Below, one piece after another: positions 9,341 to 20,235 of a stretch of 50,347 nucleotides of DNA; the stretch's first letter is position 1, and each line of letters opens with the position of its first letter. Source of the stretch: Staphylococcus pasteuri (GTDB lineage: Bacteria > Bacillota > Bacilli > Staphylococcales > Staphylococcaceae); NCBI RefSeq assembly GCF_003970495.1, contig NZ_RXWW01000022.1, positions 1 through 50,347 of the forward strand, given 5' to 3'. The position numbers and the translations under genes were made by a program. The notes beneath the pieces were generated by a model. It saw nothing but the letters and a program-made list of their open reading frames with translations. It did no database searches and was not told the DNA's origin.

Positions 9341-10836
9341 TATTTACCTCCTAATACACTATTAATATATACGCTTGGATCATAGAATGTTTCTGCGCCA
9401 TCTTTAATAATTGGGTATAGGACATCCGCTGATAATCCAAATAATACAGTAATGGCAACAGCAATCACTGAAACAGTAATTAAACCATAACTATTTACTT
9501 TAGTTGATATATCATATCCTTTAGGTGTTCCGAAGAATCCTTTTAAGAAGATTCTTATAACAGAATATAAAACTACTAAACTAGAGATTAATACTACGAT
9601 ACCTGTTAAATAAAATCCTTTTTCAAATGTAGCTTTTACGATATACAATTTACCGTAAAAACCACTAAGTGGCGGTATACCTGCCAAACTTAACGAAGCT
9701 ATAAAGAATGTCCAACCAAGAACAGGATAACGTTTAATTAGTCCACCAAATTGACGTAAATCCGTAGTTTTTGTAATTTTATACATGACACCTATTAAGA
9801 AGAAAAGGGATGTTTTAACTAACATATCATGAATAGTGTAGTAAATAGCACCAATCATGCCCGTTTCATTCATCATAGCAACACCGACTAAAATAACGCC
9901 TACTGCAATCATGATATTATATAAAATGATTTTTTTCGTATCATAGTAGGATACTGCGCCAACACAACCAAAAATAATTGTTAATAGCGCTAAGAATAAT
10001 ATGACATAGTTAGAAAAACCTACTGAACTATTAAAGAATAAACTTAATGTTCTGGCAATGGCATATACGCCTACTTTTGTAAGTAAAGCACCAAAGAATG
10101 CCATAATAGCAAACGGTGGTGCATAGTAAGCACCAGGTAACCATACATACATTGGGAAGACGCCAGCTTTAGTAGCAAAGACGAAAATGAATAGTATAAA
10201 TACAATATTTACTAAGCCACTTTCATGTGCTGATAATTCATTCAAACGTTGACTGATGTGTGCCAAGTTTAAAGTTCCGACAACTGAATATAAAATAGCG
10301 ACACCCATAACAAAGAATGATGAAGAAACAACATTAACTAATACATATTTAATCGTTTCTTGTAGTTGTATTTTTGTAGTGCCAATAACTAAAAGGCAAT
10401 ATGAAGACATTAAGAATACTTCAAAAAATACAAATAAGTTAAATATATCTCCTGTTGTAAAGGCACCAATAATACCTATAAGCATGAACATTACAGTGAA
10501 ATAATAATAGAATCTTTCTCGGTCAACACCAATCGAATTATAAGAATATAGAATGATGAGTGCAGTAATAATAATACTTGTAATAATTAGTAATGCACTA
10601 AAAGTATCTAATACAAATACAATACTGTAAGGTGCTTTCCATGAGCCTAATTCCAATTTAATAGGTCCATTTTTTAATACATTATACAAATTAATAATAG
10701 ATATAACTAAAGTAATCATTGTACCTGCTAAAGCGACATAACGTTTTATATATGGTCGTTTTCCAATAAAGACGAGTAATATTGCCGTTAGAATAGGTAC
10801 AACTAAAGTAAGGGCTAGCATATTACTCTCTGACAT
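9340..10836 (-). CDS. mnhD1: Na+/H+ antiporter subunit D (proton-conducting membrane protein)
   Basis: A 498-residue membrane protein with about 14 hydrophobic segments, homologous to complex I antiporter-like subunits (PF00361 core, about residues 125-410). The conserved core stretches [20 protein letters not shown] and [12 protein letters not shown] carry the family's lysines. AAAGGAG lies 9 bases before the ATG. The start overlaps the end of mnhC by 14 bases. Confidence 0.96.
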   Translation of the reverse strand: MSESNMLALTLVVPILTAILLVFIGKRPYIKRYVALAGTMITLVISIINLYNVLKNGPIKLELGSWKAPYSIVFVLDTFSALLIITSIIITALIILYSYNSIGVDRERFYYYFTVMFMLIGIIGAFTTGDIFNLFVFFEVFLMSSYCLLVIGTTKIQLQETIKYVLVNVVSSSFFVMGVAILYSVVGTLNLAHISQRLNELSAHESGLVNIVFILFIFVFATKAGVFPMYVWLPGAYYAPPFAIMAFFGALLTKVGVYAIARTLSLFFNSSVGFSNYVILFLALLTIIFGCVGAVSYYDTKKIILYNIMIAVGVILVGVAMMNETGMIGAIYYTIHDMLVKTSLFFLIGVMYKITKTTDLRQFGGLIKRYPVLGWTFFIASLSLAGIPPLSGFYGKLYIVKATFEKGFYLTGIVVLISSLVVLYSVIRIFLKGFFGTPKGYDISTKVNSYGLITVSVIAVAITVLFGLSADVLYPIIKDGAETFYDPSVYINSVLGGK

Positions 10837-11170
10837 CTTCTGGAACTCCTTTCATACTTTCCACGTTATCAGTACCTAACTCTTTGTATGTTCTAAAGGC
10901 TAGTACTAAAAAGAAAGCCGTAGTAGCAAATGCGATAACGATAGCTGTTAATATAAGTGCTTGAGGGATTGGATCAACATAGCTATGAATTCCTTTTTCG
11001 TGGATAGGTGATGCGCCATGTTTTAATCCACCCATAGTAATTAGAAATAAATTTGCTGCGTGTGTTAGTAGCGTAGTTCCCATAATGATTCGTATCAAAC
11101 TTTTAGATAAAACGAGATAGACGCTGATTGCTGTAAGTATGCCACTAACAAATATCATAATAATCTCCAC
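10823..11170 (-). CDS. mnhC1: Na+/H+ antiporter subunit C (NuoK-like)
   Basis: A 115-residue protein with three membrane segments, related to NuoK ([37 protein letters not shown]). A longer reading frame begins at 11227 inside mnhB, but the family starts at (V/M)EIIMIF. The GTG at 11170 fits: it overlaps the mnhB stop as TAGTG and has GGAGAG upstream. Confidence 0.94.
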   Translation of the reverse strand: MEIIMIFVSGILTAISVYLVLSKSLIRIIMGTTLLTHAANLFLITMGGLKHGASPIHEKGIHSYVDPIPQALILTAIVIAFATTAFFLVLAFRTYKELGTDNVESMKGVPEDVRE

Positions 11171-11598
11171 TATTCGTTCTCTCCAATCGATAAAATAATA
11201 GTCATTACAGTTCCTACGACTGCACATAAAACACCAAAGTCAAAGAATACAGCGGTTGTCATATGCATTGGTTGTAACAATGGAAGCGGAATATCAAAAG
11301 TAACATGTGTGAAAAAGTTATTAGACATAAACCAACTAGCCATTGGTGTACCAACACAAAATAATAACCCAATACCTATAAGTATTTTAAAATCTATAGG
11401 GAAAATTTTTCGCATCGTTTTAATATCAAATGCGATAGTAATGATAACTAAGGCACTAGAAAATAATAAACCACCGACAAAGCCGCCACCAGGAGTATAA
11501 TGACCTGCAAGGAATAAAGAAAAACCAAACATCATAATCATGAAGAAAATAATGACAGCTGTATATTGAAACATTAAATCATTTTTCTGTCTGTTCAT
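11170..11598 (-). CDS. mnhB1: Na+/H+ antiporter subunit B
   Basis: 142 residues, the exact length of S. aureus MnhB1, with four hydrophobic segments and the family motif [20 protein letters not shown]. It begins 20 bases before mnhA ends; GAGGTG is the ribosome site. It corresponds to the C-terminal domain appended to MrpA in longer homologues. Confidence 0.95.
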   Translation of the reverse strand: MNRQKNDLMFQYTAVIIFFMIMMFGFSLFLAGHYTPGGGFVGGLLFSSALVIITIAFDIKTMRKIFPIDFKILIGIGLLFCVGTPMASWFMSNNFFTHVTFDIPLPLLQPMHMTTAVFFDFGVLCAVVGTVMTIILSIGENE

Positions 11599-14002
11599 GA
11601 CGTTTCACCTCACTCGTTTCTGTATGACGTTGATGCTTTTTGCGCAGTTTAATCATTGTATAAATGCCTAATCCTGCAATACCTAATACTGATGATTCAA
11701 ATAACGTATCCATACCACGGAAATCGACTAATATGACATTGACCATATTCTTACCAGAAGCAAGATCATAGACATGGTCTTGATAGTAATGAGTAATAGA
11801 TTCAAAGTGTCGGTTACCATATGCAATTAATCCTAAAATAATCACGACAAGTCCAATTCCTGCTGAGATTAATGCATTTGTTACTTTAAATGAACGTGTT
11901 TCGTTGTAACGGTTAAGATTAGGTAAGAAATAAAAACATAGTAAAAATAATGCAGTAGAAATTGATTCTACGACAAATTGTGTAAGGGCTAAGTCAGGTG
12001 CTTTAAAGAATATGAATAGCACAGATACTGAATAACCCACTGCACTTAACATAATAATGCTAAACAAACGAGATTTAGCAAATATAATTAAAAATGCTGC
12101 TATAACAAGTAAAGCGATAATTCCAACTTCAAAAATTCTAATATGACTAACATTTTTGAAATTAATAGTAAATGGCACGCTAAGTAATACAACAGTTGTT
12201 AATAATATTAATAAGCCAAAGATAATGACCAGATTATTTCTAGCAGAGCCAGTCACATAACTATTAGTCATATTTTTAGAATAAGTTGGGATATATTTTC
12301 CTAAACCGTCGTACCAATAATTAAAAGTAATTTGTTTAGGTTGTGCCTGTAATAATTTAATCCAATAAGCAAACGTTAAAATTAATAAAATTCCTACGAT
12401 ATAAATACAAATTGTAGTGATAAATGCTGGAGTTATACCATGGAATAAATGGAACTCAGCACTCACTTGAGAAGTTTGACTCATTGAAGCTGTTGCTGGT
12501 TCTATGATTGATTGTGTTAAAATTCCTGGGAATAAACCAAATACAATAACTAATATTGCTAATATAGCAGGCGAAATAAGCATTAATATCGATGCTTCAT
12601 GAGCTTTATGAGGTAATTGATTTGGTTTATATTGTCCAAAGAATATATGCATAATAAATTTAATTGAATATACAAAAGTAAAGATACTACCAACAATAGC
12701 TAATATTGGAAAGATAATACCTATTGTATTTAAACTCATGGTATTTGCATGCGTTAATTCAATAACGGATTCAATGAATTTTTCTTTTGATAAAAAGCCA
12801 TTGAATGGGGGTATGCCAGCCATACTTAAAGAAGTAATCACTGTAATTGTGAATGAAATTGGCATAATCGTTAATAAACCGCCTAATTTTCTAACATCAC
12901 GAGTACCCGTACTATGGTCGACTGCACCAGTTATCATAAACAATGCACCTTTAAACGTCGCATGGTTAATTAAGTGAAATGCAGCTGCTGTGAAAGCCGC
13001 GATATATAATTGACTATCCTGACCTTCAAAGTGATAGCTTACAGCACCAATACCTAGCATAGACATAATCATTCCCAGTTGTGACACAGTAGAAAATGCT
13101 AAAATCCCTTTGAGATCTTGCTGTTTCGTAGCGTTTAATGATGCCCAAAACAAGGTAATTAATCCAACTAGAGTAACTGTCCAAATCCATCCTTGTGACA
13201 CTGCGAAAATAGGAGTCATTCTAGCTATTAAATATAAACCAGCTTTTACCATCGTTGCAGAATGTAAATAAGCACTTACAGGTGTAGGTGCTTCCATTGC
13301 ATCTGGTAACCATATGTAAAAGGGAACTTGTGCTGATTTAGTAAACGCACCAATTAGTACAAAAATCATTGCTAAGATAAAGAAAGGACTACTTTGTATA
13401 TCAGCTACATGCTGAATAATATAACGAATACTTAGCGAATCTGCAGAAATAGAAAGTAAAATAATACCGCCTAGTAAACTTAGTCCTCCAAAAACAGTAA
13501 TGATTAAAGACTTTTGAGCGCCATAAATGGAAGCTTGCTTGTCTCTCCAAAATGAAATAAGTAAAAAACTTGAAAACGAAGTTAACTCCCAGAATAAATA
13601 TAAAACGATAAGGTTATCTGAAAGTACAACGCCTAACATTGCACCCATGAAAAGTAATAAATAACAGTAAAAATTCCCTAATTGTTCTGATTGGCTTAAA
13701 TAACCAATGGAGTATAAGACAACTAAACTGCCGACACCCGTTATCAGTAAACTAAATAATAATCCTAATCCATCTACATAAAGATTAAAATTCATACCGA
13801 CATGTGGCATCCACTTAAAAATTTTCATTACGGTATTACCTGACATAGTAGTCGTAATAAAAGTTAAGAAATATATAAATAAGACGACGGGGACAGGTAA
13901 CACGAACCAACCTATGTGAATTCTTTTAAAGAATCTATATAAGATTGGGATAATGAGTGCAAATATTAACGGTAATAGTACCGCAATATGTAACAAACTC
14001 AC
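11579..14002 (-). CDS. mnhA1: Na+/H+ antiporter subunit A
   Basis: The first and largest subunit, 807 residues (S. aureus MnhA1 is 801; the extra residues are in the charged C-terminal tail). An N-terminal complex-I-like antiporter domain (about 60-420; [36 protein letters not shown]) is followed by MbhD- and MbhE-like membrane segments ([36 protein letters not shown]). The start is GTG, 8 bases after AAAGGAGG. The system exchanges cytoplasmic Na+ for protons, giving salt and alkali tolerance and pH homeostasis. Transcription probably starts at the promoter at 14038-14066. Confidence 0.96.
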   Translation of the reverse strand: MSLLHIAVLLPLIFALIIPILYRFFKRIHIGWFVLPVPVVLFIYFLTFITTTMSGNTVMKIFKWMPHVGMNFNLYVDGLGLLFSLLITGVGSLVVLYSIGYLSQSEQLGNFYCYLLLFMGAMLGVVLSDNLIVLYLFWELTSFSSFLLISFWRDKQASIYGAQKSLIITVFGGLSLLGGIILLSISADSLSIRYIIQHVADIQSSPFFILAMIFVLIGAFTKSAQVPFYIWLPDAMEAPTPVSAYLHSATMVKAGLYLIARMTPIFAVSQGWIWTVTLVGLITLFWASLNATKQQDLKGILAFSTVSQLGMIMSMLGIGAVSYHFEGQDSQLYIAAFTAAAFHLINHATFKGALFMITGAVDHSTGTRDVRKLGGLLTIMPISFTITVITSLSMAGIPPFNGFLSKEKFIESVIELTHANTMSLNTIGIIFPILAIVGSIFTFVYSIKFIMHIFFGQYKPNQLPHKAHEASILMLISPAILAILVIVFGLFPGILTQSIIEPATASMSQTSQVSAEFHLFHGITPAFITTICIYIVGILLILTFAYWIKLLQAQPKQITFNYWYDGLGKYIPTYSKNMTNSYVTGSARNNLVIIFGLLILLTTVVLLSVPFTINFKNVSHIRIFEVGIIALLVIAAFLIIFAKSRLFSIIMLSAVGYSVSVLFIFFKAPDLALTQFVVESISTALFLLCFYFLPNLNRYNETRSFKVTNALISAGIGLVVIILGLIAYGNRHFESITHYYQDHVYDLASGKNMVNVILVDFRGMDTLFESSVLGIAGLGIYTMIKLRKKHQRHTETSEVKRHEQTEK

Positions 14003-14037
14003 TAAATTGTCCTCCTTTAAAAATGTTTATGATATTT

Positions 14038-14066
14038 ATTATACATGAATCATATCATTCTGAAAA
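14038..14066 (-). promoter_or_regulatory. Promoter candidate for the mnh operon
   Basis: On the minus strand TTTTCA (14066-14061), 17-base spacer and consensus TATAAT (14043-14038), about 36 bases before the mnhA GTG. The -35 is weak. Confidence 0.45.
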
Positions 14067-14129
14067 ACGTGATACTGCTTGAAATCACTGTATTTCAATC
14101 GCTTTTAAATATGAAGAAACACGTCATTT

Positions 14130-14510
14130 TTAATAAAATTTTTGTTTGTATTGAATTGAATAATCATGTTTAAGTTGCTCTAAATTTTGCAATGAACGTT
14201 TCGCGTGGGCATCATTCTTTTCTTTAAGTTGTTCTTCTAAATTGGAAATGGCTTGTTGTAATGATTCCTCATATGACATTTTTTCAACATTAAAGTCACG
14301 TAATTGTGAACGCTTAGCATATCTCTTTTCAAAGTGACTTAATGCTCTACGTTCATGAAAGAATACATCTTCTGATTCATTTGGTGAATGTAAATCACCC
14401 TGTTTAGGATGTTTGATCACTTGTTCGACTTGAACTAAGACTTGATCATCATCTTCCTCTTTTATGGAAACGCCATAACTTCCAGTCTTGTGAGAAAATC
14501 GATATAACAT
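14130..14510 (-). CDS. kapB: Kinase-associated protein B (KapB)
   Basis: A 126-residue soluble protein of the KapB family. The diagnostic blocks are HPKQGDLHSP and FFHERRALSHFEKRY in the N-terminal SH3-like half; the C-terminal half is a charged helical region. In B. subtilis KapB is needed for KinB to act in sporulation. Staphylococci do not sporulate, so its role here is unknown. AGGAAG lies about 10 bases before the ATG. It is on the same strand as mnhA, with a 127-base gap that holds the mnh promoter candidate. Confidence 0.85.
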   Translation of the reverse strand: MLYRFSHKTGSYGVSIKEEDDDQVLVQVEQVIKHPKQGDLHSPNESEDVFFHERRALSHFEKRYAKRSQLRDFNVEKMSYEESLQQAISNLEEQLKEKNDAHAKRSLQNLEQLKHDYSIQYKQKFY

Positions 14511-14575
14511 TCTATATTACTTCCTTTCAAATATGTTAATATATACATATATCATAACATGAATGGAGAATTTTA

Positions 14576-15169
14576 ATGACGAACTATCCTCAGTTAAATA
14601 AAGAGATTCAAGAAGATGAAATTAAAATTGTAATGCATACTAATAAAGGTGATATGACATTTAAGTTATTCCCTAACATTGCACCTAAAACAGTTGAAAA
14701 CTTTGTTACACATGCTAAAAATGGTTACTACAATGGTGTGACTTTCCACCGTGTCATCAATGACTTTATGGTACAAGGCGGTGACCCAACAGCAACTGGT
14801 ATGGGTGGAGAAAGTATTTATGGCGGTGCATTCGAAGACGAGTTTTCATTAGAAGCATTTAACCTTTATGGTGCTTTATCAATGGCAAATGCTGGTCCAA
14901 ATACAAATGGATCACAATTTTTCATTGTTCAAATGAAAGAAGTTCCTCAAAATATGTTAAGTCAACTAGCTGATGGTGGTTGGCCAGAACCTATCGTTAA
15001 AGCATATGGTGAAAATGGTGGAACACCATGGTTGGACCAAAAACATACAGTATTCGGACAAATTATTGAAGGGGAATCTACGTTAGAAGATATTGCTAAC
15101 ACTAAAGTAGGTCCACAAGATAAACCAGTTCACGATGTAGTTATTGAATCTATAGACGTTGAAGAATAA
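14576..15169 (+). CDS. ppiB: Cyclophilin-type peptidyl-prolyl cis-trans isomerase
   Basis: A 197-residue cytoplasmic cyclophilin, the same length as S. aureus PpiB. The catalytic arginine lies in [15 protein letters not shown], with NGSQFFI and KHTVFGQI completing the active site. A staphylococcal insertion (about residues 120-158, including [12 protein letters not shown]) lengthens it relative to E. coli PpiB. It assists protein folding; in S. aureus PpiB affects secreted nuclease activity. The ribosome site is GGAGA. It is monocistronic and divergent from kapB. Confidence 0.95.
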   Translation: MTNYPQLNKEIQEDEIKIVMHTNKGDMTFKLFPNIAPKTVENFVTHAKNGYYNGVTFHRVINDFMVQGGDPTATGMGGESIYGGAFEDEFSLEAFNLYGALSMANAGPNTNGSQFFIVQMKEVPQNMLSQLADGGWPEPIVKAYGENGGTPWLDQKHTVFGQIIEGESTLEDIANTKVGPQDKPVHDVVIESIDVEE

Positions 15170-15242
15170 AAATTAATACGAGATACTTCTTATTGTTTTT
15201 TGAAAAAGTCAAAAAGCATCGCGTGAGAATTAAATATAAATT

Positions 15243-15287
15243 AAAAATCACGATAGTAGGTTGATTACCTGTTATCGTGATTTTTTA
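15243..15287 (+). terminator. Terminator after ppiB
   Basis: AAAAATCACGATA (15243-15255) pairs with TATCGTGATTTTT (15273-15285), with a small inner AGGT/ACCT stem. The remaining part of the 312-base gap up to the next gene is AT-rich and holds only weak promoter-like sequence (TATGAT at 15440-15445). Confidence 0.9.
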
Positions 15288-15481
15288 ATAGTTATTCTTA
15301 GGAGTTAAACGATATTAAAAATTCTGAGGGATAATTTGTTTTACTATGTGAAAAGCTATTGATTTATATTTTGTTATATTTATTGCAAAATAATTCAAAA
15401 AATTCAACGTTATAGTTAGTCCCTTAATTTGTTTTATGCTATGATAATAGTGTTAAGAAAACGAAATAAGGGGTTATCAAG

Positions 15482-15862
15482 TTGAATAATCACTATAAAG
15501 AAGGTCAACATATTAAGGTACGTGTGACTGGTATTCAACCGTATGGCGCATTTGTTGAGGCCCCTGACCATACTGAAGGACTTATCCATATTTCAGAAAT
15601 CATGGATGATTATGTCCATAACTTGAAGAAATTTCTATCTGAGGGACAAGTAGTAAAAGCAAAGATTTTATCTATTGATAATGAAGGCAAACTTAACTTG
15701 TCACTTAAAGATAACGATTACTTTAAAAATTATGAACGTAAGAAAGAAAAACAGTCGGTGCTAGATGAGATAAAAGAAACAGAAAAGTATGGGTTTCAAA
15801 CACTTGAAGAACGCTTACCGGTCTGGATCAAACGGTCTAAACGTACTATACGTCAAGATTAA
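15482..15862 (+). CDS. S1 RNA-binding domain protein, general stress protein 13 (YugI) family
   Basis: A 126-residue protein with one S1/OB domain (about residues 6-76): GQHIKVRVTGIQPYGAFVEA, GLIHISEI and KLNLSLKD are the typical strands. The rest is basic and helical, ending in KRSKRTIRQD. B. subtilis YugI (GSP13) is a ribosome-associated stress protein, and RNA or ribosome binding is likely here. The start is TTG with AAGGGG upstream. It stands alone between terminators. Confidence 0.88.
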   Translation: MNNHYKEGQHIKVRVTGIQPYGAFVEAPDHTEGLIHISEIMDDYVHNLKKFLSEGQVVKAKILSIDNEGKLNLSLKDNDYFKNYERKKEKQSVLDEIKETEKYGFQTLEERLPVWIKRSKRTIRQD

Positions 15863-15911
15863 ATTGACGTAATTTAAATTCTTTATATTTCAAAAGTATA
15901 GAGAACTTATA

Positions 15912-15953
15912 GAAACGATAATTTCCAATAAATATTGGAAGTTATCGTTTTTA
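15912..15953 (+). terminator. Terminator after the S1-domain gene
   Basis: AAACGATAA ... TTATCGTTT with inner TCCAATA/TATTGGA arms, followed by a T-rich tail. Confidence 0.9.
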
Positions 15954-16097
15954 TTTTGTATTTGATAAATAGTACAACTTAAAAATCATAGTATGAATAA
16001 ACTGAAAAGTTTTGTGTATGACTGTAAGCAAAAAAATAGAGCGTACATATATTTCGTGATATAGTCGCATGTATTATTAAATGTGGAGGTTAAATAT

Positions 16098-17225
16098 ATG
16101 AACAGTAAATATAATCGATTGTTTGAGAGTGTAACATTACGTAATGGTGTAGAACTAAAAAATCGTTTTGTTTTAGCGCCATTAACACATGTTTCTTCAA
16201 ACGATGATGGAACCATTTCTGATGTTGAATTACCTTATATTGAAAAACGTTCTAAAGATGTAGGACTTGTAATTAATGCAGCTAGTAATGTAAATGATGT
16301 GGGTAAAGCATTCCCTGGACAACCTTCAGTAGCACATGACTCTGATATAGAAGGACTAAAACAATTAGCACAAGCAATGAAAAAGAATGGTGCAAAAGCA
16401 TTAGTTCAAATACATCATGGTGGTGCACAAGCTTTGCCTAATTTAACACCTAATGGTGATGTCGTTGCACCAAGCCCAATCTCATTAAAAAGTTTTGGAC
16501 AACAAGAAGAACATGACGCGAGAGAAATGAGCGCTGAGGAAATTGAACAAACTATTAAAGATTTTGGTGAAGCAACAAGACGTGTTATTGAAGCAGGATT
16601 TGATGGTGTGGAAATACATGGTGCTAACCACTATTTAATTCATCAATTCGTTTCTCCTTACTATAATAGAAGAAACGATGTTTGGGCAGAAAACTTAAAA
16701 TTCCCTAATGCTGTTATTGATGAAGTTTTAAAAGCTAAAAAAGAACATGCTTCAGATGACTTTATCGTAGGTTATCGCTTATCACCAGAAGAAGCAGAAT
16801 CTCCTGGTATTACAATGGATATCACAGAAGAATTAATTAATTCAATTACTAAAAAAGATATTGATTATATACATGTATCTCTTATGGACGTTTATTCTAA
16901 AACACGTGAAGGTCAATACGAAGGACAAAATAGACTTAAATTAATTCATAAATGGATTAATGGACGTATGCCTTTAATAGGAATAGGTTCAGTATTTACA
17001 GCAGATGATGCTTTAAATGCTATTGAAGATGTAGGTGTAGAATTAGTTGCACTAGGTCGTGAGATACTTCTAGATTATAACTTTGTAAGTAAAATTGAAG
17101 AAGGTCGAGAATCAGAAATTATTAATAACTTTGATCCTGAACGTGAAGATAATCATGAATTACCACCAAATTTATGGGAACAATTTAATAAAGGCTTTTA
17201 TCCATTACCAAGAAAAGATAAATAA
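16098..17225 (+). CDS. Old yellow enzyme-family NADH-dependent flavin oxidoreductase
   Basis: A 375-residue FMN TIM-barrel oxidoreductase. Family landmarks are RFVLAPLTH near the N-terminus, VQIHHGGAQA (substrate-binding histidines, about residue 113), the GFDGVEIHGANHYLIHQFVS block and the C-terminal phosphate-binding segment IGIGSVFTADD/LVALGRE. OYEs reduce activated C=C bonds with NAD(P)H; the physiological substrate is unknown. GTG 16083 lies inside the GGAGG ribosome site, so ATG 16098 (8-base spacing) is used. It has its own terminator. Confidence 0.92.
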   Translation: MNSKYNRLFESVTLRNGVELKNRFVLAPLTHVSSNDDGTISDVELPYIEKRSKDVGLVINAASNVNDVGKAFPGQPSVAHDSDIEGLKQLAQAMKKNGAKALVQIHHGGAQALPNLTPNGDVVAPSPISLKSFGQQEEHDAREMSAEEIEQTIKDFGEATRRVIEAGFDGVEIHGANHYLIHQFVSPYYNRRNDVWAENLKFPNAVIDEVLKAKKEHASDDFIVGYRLSPEEAESPGITMDITEELINSITKKDIDYIHVSLMDVYSKTREGQYEGQNRLKLIHKWINGRMPLIGIGSVFTADDALNAIEDVGVELVALGREILLDYNFVSKIEEGRESEIINNFDPEREDNHELPPNLWEQFNKGFYPLPRKDK

Positions 17226-17235
17226 TATTTAAATG

Positions 17236-17280
17236 ACTAGGATGATATCAAAAACCAATTGATATCATCCTAGTTTTTTA
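17236..17280 (+). terminator. Terminator after the OYE-family gene
   Basis: A perfect 15-bp stem, ACTAGGATGATATCA (17236-17250) with TGATATCATCCTAGT (17260-17274), then a T run. Confidence 0.95.
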
Positions 17281-17432
17281 TATAGAAACAAAAAGAAAAT
17301 TATCATAATTTTTCAGATGAAAAATATACTAATAATACTGATATCACAATGTTTTTAAAACTTAAAATTATATATAATGATGAATTTTTAAACTTTTACT
17401 TGTACAACATAGTAGGCTTGTGTCATTATATT

Positions 17433-17446
17433 TGTAAGGGCTTTCA
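17433..17446 (+). promoter_or_regulatory. cre-like site (CcpA) upstream of rocD
   Basis: TGTAAGGGCTTTCA matches the cre consensus TGWAARCGYTWNCW at 13 of 14 positions (G for C at position 7). It sits 170 bases before rocD and about 145 before the predicted start point, farther than usual for direct repression. Glucose repression of the arginine/proline to glutamate route through CcpA is known in S. aureus, which makes the site credible. The rest of the 390-base gap is AT-rich with no reading frame. Confidence 0.5.
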
Positions 17447-17543
17447 AAACTAAAAGTTGATCCTATTTTCTTGAGCATTTTAATAGAAAATCTCAACTAA
17501 TCTTTATAATTAGAAAATTTTGAAATATATTTGTATAAACAGT

Positions 17544-17571
17544 TTGAGAGCCGGTAAAAATCAGTTATGAT
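17544..17571 (+). promoter_or_regulatory. Promoter candidate for rocD
   Basis: TTGAGA (17544-17549), 16-base spacer, TATGAT (17566-17571), 45 bases before the start codon. Confidence 0.5.
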
Positions 17572-17615
17572 ATTGGTAATTAGCTTTAATATTTATTAAA
17601 CAAAGGGGAGATATT

Positions 17616-18806
17616 ATGACTAAGTCAGAAGAAATCATTGAATTAACAAATCATTATGGAGCTCACAACTATGTGCCACTGCCGATTGTAATTTCAGAAG
17701 CGGAAGGTGTATGGGTGACAGATCCTGAAGGTAATAAATATATGGACATGTTATCTGCTTATTCAGCAGTAAACCAAGGTCATAGACATCCTAAAATTAT
17801 TCAAGCACTTAAAGACCAAGCTGAAAAGGTCACTTTAGTATCACGTGCTTTTCACAGTGATAATTTAGGCGAATGGTATAAGAAAATTTGTGAATTATCA
17901 GGTAAAGAAAAGGCATTACCAATGAACACAGGTGCTGAAGCTGTTGAAACAGCATTAAAAGCAGCACGTCGTTGGGCTTACGATGTAAAAGGTATCGAAC
18001 CAAACCAAGCTGAAATTATTGCATTTAATGGTAATTTCCATGGTCGTACAATGGCTCCAGTATCATTATCATCTGAAGCAGAATATCAAAGAGGATATGG
18101 TCCATTACTTGATGGTTTCCGCAAAGTTGATTTTGGTGATGTTGAAAAATTAAAAGCAGCTATTACTGACAATACTGCAGCTATTTTAGTTGAACCAATT
18201 CAAGGTGAAGCTGGTATTAATGTTCCTCCAGAAGGTTATTTAAAAGCTATAAGAGAACTTTGTGATGAACACAATATTTTATTTATTGCCGACGAAATTC
18301 AAGCTGGCTTAGGTCGTTCTGGTAAACTATTTGCTACTGATTGGGATAATGTTAAACCAGATGTTTATATTTTAGGGAAAGCATTAGGCGGCGGTGTATT
18401 ACCAATCTCTGTTGTATTAGCTGACAAAGAAGTGTTAGATGTATTTACACCAGGTTCTCACGGATCAACATTCGGTGGTAATCCATTAGCATGTGCTGTG
18501 TCATTAGCAGCTTTAGATGTCATTGTAGATGAAGACTTACCTGGTCGTTCATTAGAACTAGGTGAATACTTTAAATCAGAATTACAAAAAATTGAACATC
18601 CATCTATCAAAGAAGTACGCGGACGTGGATTATTTATCGGAATCGAGTTAACTGAAAATGCAAGACCATACTGTGAATCATTGAAAGAATTAGGTTTATT
18701 ATGTAAAGAAACACATGAAACAGTTATTCGATTTGCACCACCACTTGTGATTACTAAAGAAGAATTAGACATTGCTATTGAAAAAATTAAACAAGTATTT
18801 CAATAA
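17616..18806 (+). CDS. rocD: Ornithine aminotransferase
   Basis: A class-III PLP aminotransferase of 396 residues, the same length as S. aureus RocD2. It moves the delta-amino group of ornithine to 2-oxoglutarate, giving glutamate semialdehyde (pyrroline-5-carboxylate) and glutamate. The PLP lysine is K255 in [10 protein letters not shown]226 in [12 protein letters not shown] contacts the pyridine ring. GGGGAG is the ribosome site. It lies 109 bases before gudB, so ornithine carbon can flow on to 2-oxoglutarate. Confidence 0.95.
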   Translation: MTKSEEIIELTNHYGAHNYVPLPIVISEAEGVWVTDPEGNKYMDMLSAYSAVNQGHRHPKIIQALKDQAEKVTLVSRAFHSDNLGEWYKKICELSGKEKALPMNTGAEAVETALKAARRWAYDVKGIEPNQAEIIAFNGNFHGRTMAPVSLSSEAEYQRGYGPLLDGFRKVDFGDVEKLKAAITDNTAAILVEPIQGEAGINVPPEGYLKAIRELCDEHNILFIADEIQAGLGRSGKLFATDWDNVKPDVYILGKALGGGVLPISVVLADKEVLDVFTPGSHGSTFGGNPLACAVSLAALDVIVDEDLPGRSLELGEYFKSELQKIEHPSIKEVRGRGLFIGIELTENARPYCESLKELGLLCKETHETVIRFAPPLVITKEELDIAIEKIKQVFQ

Positions 18807-18915
18807 GTTCAAAAAGTTGTAACAATCATTTTGTAACCCCTTTAAAAAGGATAAAGTTGTGTTACAATAATGAATGAAAGCGAAATCATTAGTTAAAAAA
18901 GAGGCGAAAAGGATC

Positions 18916-20160
18916 ATGACTGAGAATAATAATTTAGTGACTTCTACTCAAGGAATTATTAAAGAAGCTTTGCATAAATTAGGTTTTGATGAGGGTATGT
19001 ACGACCTTATCAAAGAACCACTAAGAATGTTACAAGTACGTATACCAGTTCGTATGGACGATGGAACTGTTCAAACATTTACTGGATATCGTGCACAACA
19101 CAATGATGCTGTAGGTCCAACTAAAGGGGGCGTACGTTTCCACCCAGATGTTGATGAAGAAGAAGTTAAAGCTTTATCAATGTGGATGACATTAAAATGC
19201 GGTATTGTTAATTTACCATACGGCGGTGGTAAAGGCGGAATCGTTTGTGACCCTCGTCAAATGAGTATTCACGAAGTAGAACGCTTATCACGCGGCTATG
19301 TTAGAGCTATCTCACAATTTGTAGGGCCGAACAAAGATATTCCAGCACCAGACGTATTTACAAACTCACAAATTATGGCTTGGATGATGGATGAATATAG
19401 TGCGTTAGATAAATTCAATTCACCTGGATTTATCACTGGTAAACCAATTGTATTAGGTGGCTCTGAAGGTCGTGACCGCTCAACTGCATTAGGCGTAGTT
19501 ATAGGTATCGAACAAGCAGCTAAACGTAAAGGTATGGATATTAAAGATGCTAAAGTTGTTATCCAAGGTTTTGGTAATGCTGGTAGTTTCTTAGCAAAAT
19601 TCTTATATGATTTAGGTGCTAAAGTAGTAGGTATTTCAGATGCTTATGGCGCGCTACATGACCCTAATGGTTTAGATATAGATTATCTATTAGATAGAAG
19701 AGATAGTTTCGGTACTGTTACTAATCTATTTGAAGAAACAATCTCAAATAAAGAATTATTTGAATTAGATTGCGATATTTTAGTTCCAGCTGCAATTTCA
19801 AACCAAATTACTGAAGATAATGCTAATGACATTAAAGCAAGTATCGTAGTTGAAGCAGCAAATGGTCCAACTACTCCAGAAGCAACACGTATTTTAACTG
19901 AACGTGGTGTATTATTAGTACCAGACGTGTTAGCAAGTGCTGGTGGTGTAACAGTTTCTTACTTCGAATGGGTTCAAAATAATCAAGGTTATTACTGGAC
20001 AGAAGAAGAAGTTAATGAAAAACTACGTGAAAAATTAATCACAGCATTTGATACTATTTATGAATTATCACAAAATAGAAAAATTGATATGCGTTTAGCA
20101 GCCTATATCGTTGGTATTAAACGTACTGCTGAAGCTGCACGTTACCGTGGTTGGGCATAA
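18916..20160 (+). CDS. gudB: NAD-specific glutamate dehydrogenase
   Basis: A catabolic glutamate dehydrogenase of 414 residues (glutamate + NAD+ to 2-oxoglutarate + NH3). The N-terminal domain has GPTKGGVRFHP and the catalytic lysine in LPYGGGKGG; the C-terminal Rossmann domain has IQGFGNAGSFLAKFL. ATG 18874 would add 14 basic residues and has no ribosome site; the internal ATG 18916 gives the normal family N-terminus (MTENNN), served by GAGG or AAGGA just upstream. A possible separate promoter (TTTAAA 18841-18846, 16 bases, TACAAT 18863-18868) lies in the gap after rocD, so gudB may be transcribed both alone and with rocD. Confidence 0.95.
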   Translation: MTENNNLVTSTQGIIKEALHKLGFDEGMYDLIKEPLRMLQVRIPVRMDDGTVQTFTGYRAQHNDAVGPTKGGVRFHPDVDEEEVKALSMWMTLKCGIVNLPYGGGKGGIVCDPRQMSIHEVERLSRGYVRAISQFVGPNKDIPAPDVFTNSQIMAWMMDEYSALDKFNSPGFITGKPIVLGGSEGRDRSTALGVVIGIEQAAKRKGMDIKDAKVVIQGFGNAGSFLAKFLYDLGAKVVGISDAYGALHDPNGLDIDYLLDRRDSFGTVTNLFEETISNKELFELDCDILVPAAISNQITEDNANDIKASIVVEAANGPTTPEATRILTERGVLLVPDVLASAGGVTVSYFEWVQNNQGYYWTEEEVNEKLREKLITAFDTIYELSQNRKIDMRLAAYIVGIKRTAEAARYRGWA

Positions 20161-20192
20161 ACACAAATTGTTATAATTTTAAATTAAATTAA

Positions 20193-20229
20193 AACATTCA
20201 CTCAAAGACAATTGAGTGAATGTTTTTTT
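20193..20229. terminator. Terminator after gudB (convergent with the TfoX-N gene)
   Basis: AACATTCACTCAA (20193-20205) pairs with TTGAGTGAATGTT (20212-20224), then T6; usable from both sides. Confidence 0.92.
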
Positions 20230-20235
20230 GATTAA

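Noticed and set aside
8611..13000. Plus-strand frames of 60-90 codons within the mnh genes
   Set aside because: They are complementary-strand shadows of well-identified minus-strand membrane protein genes.
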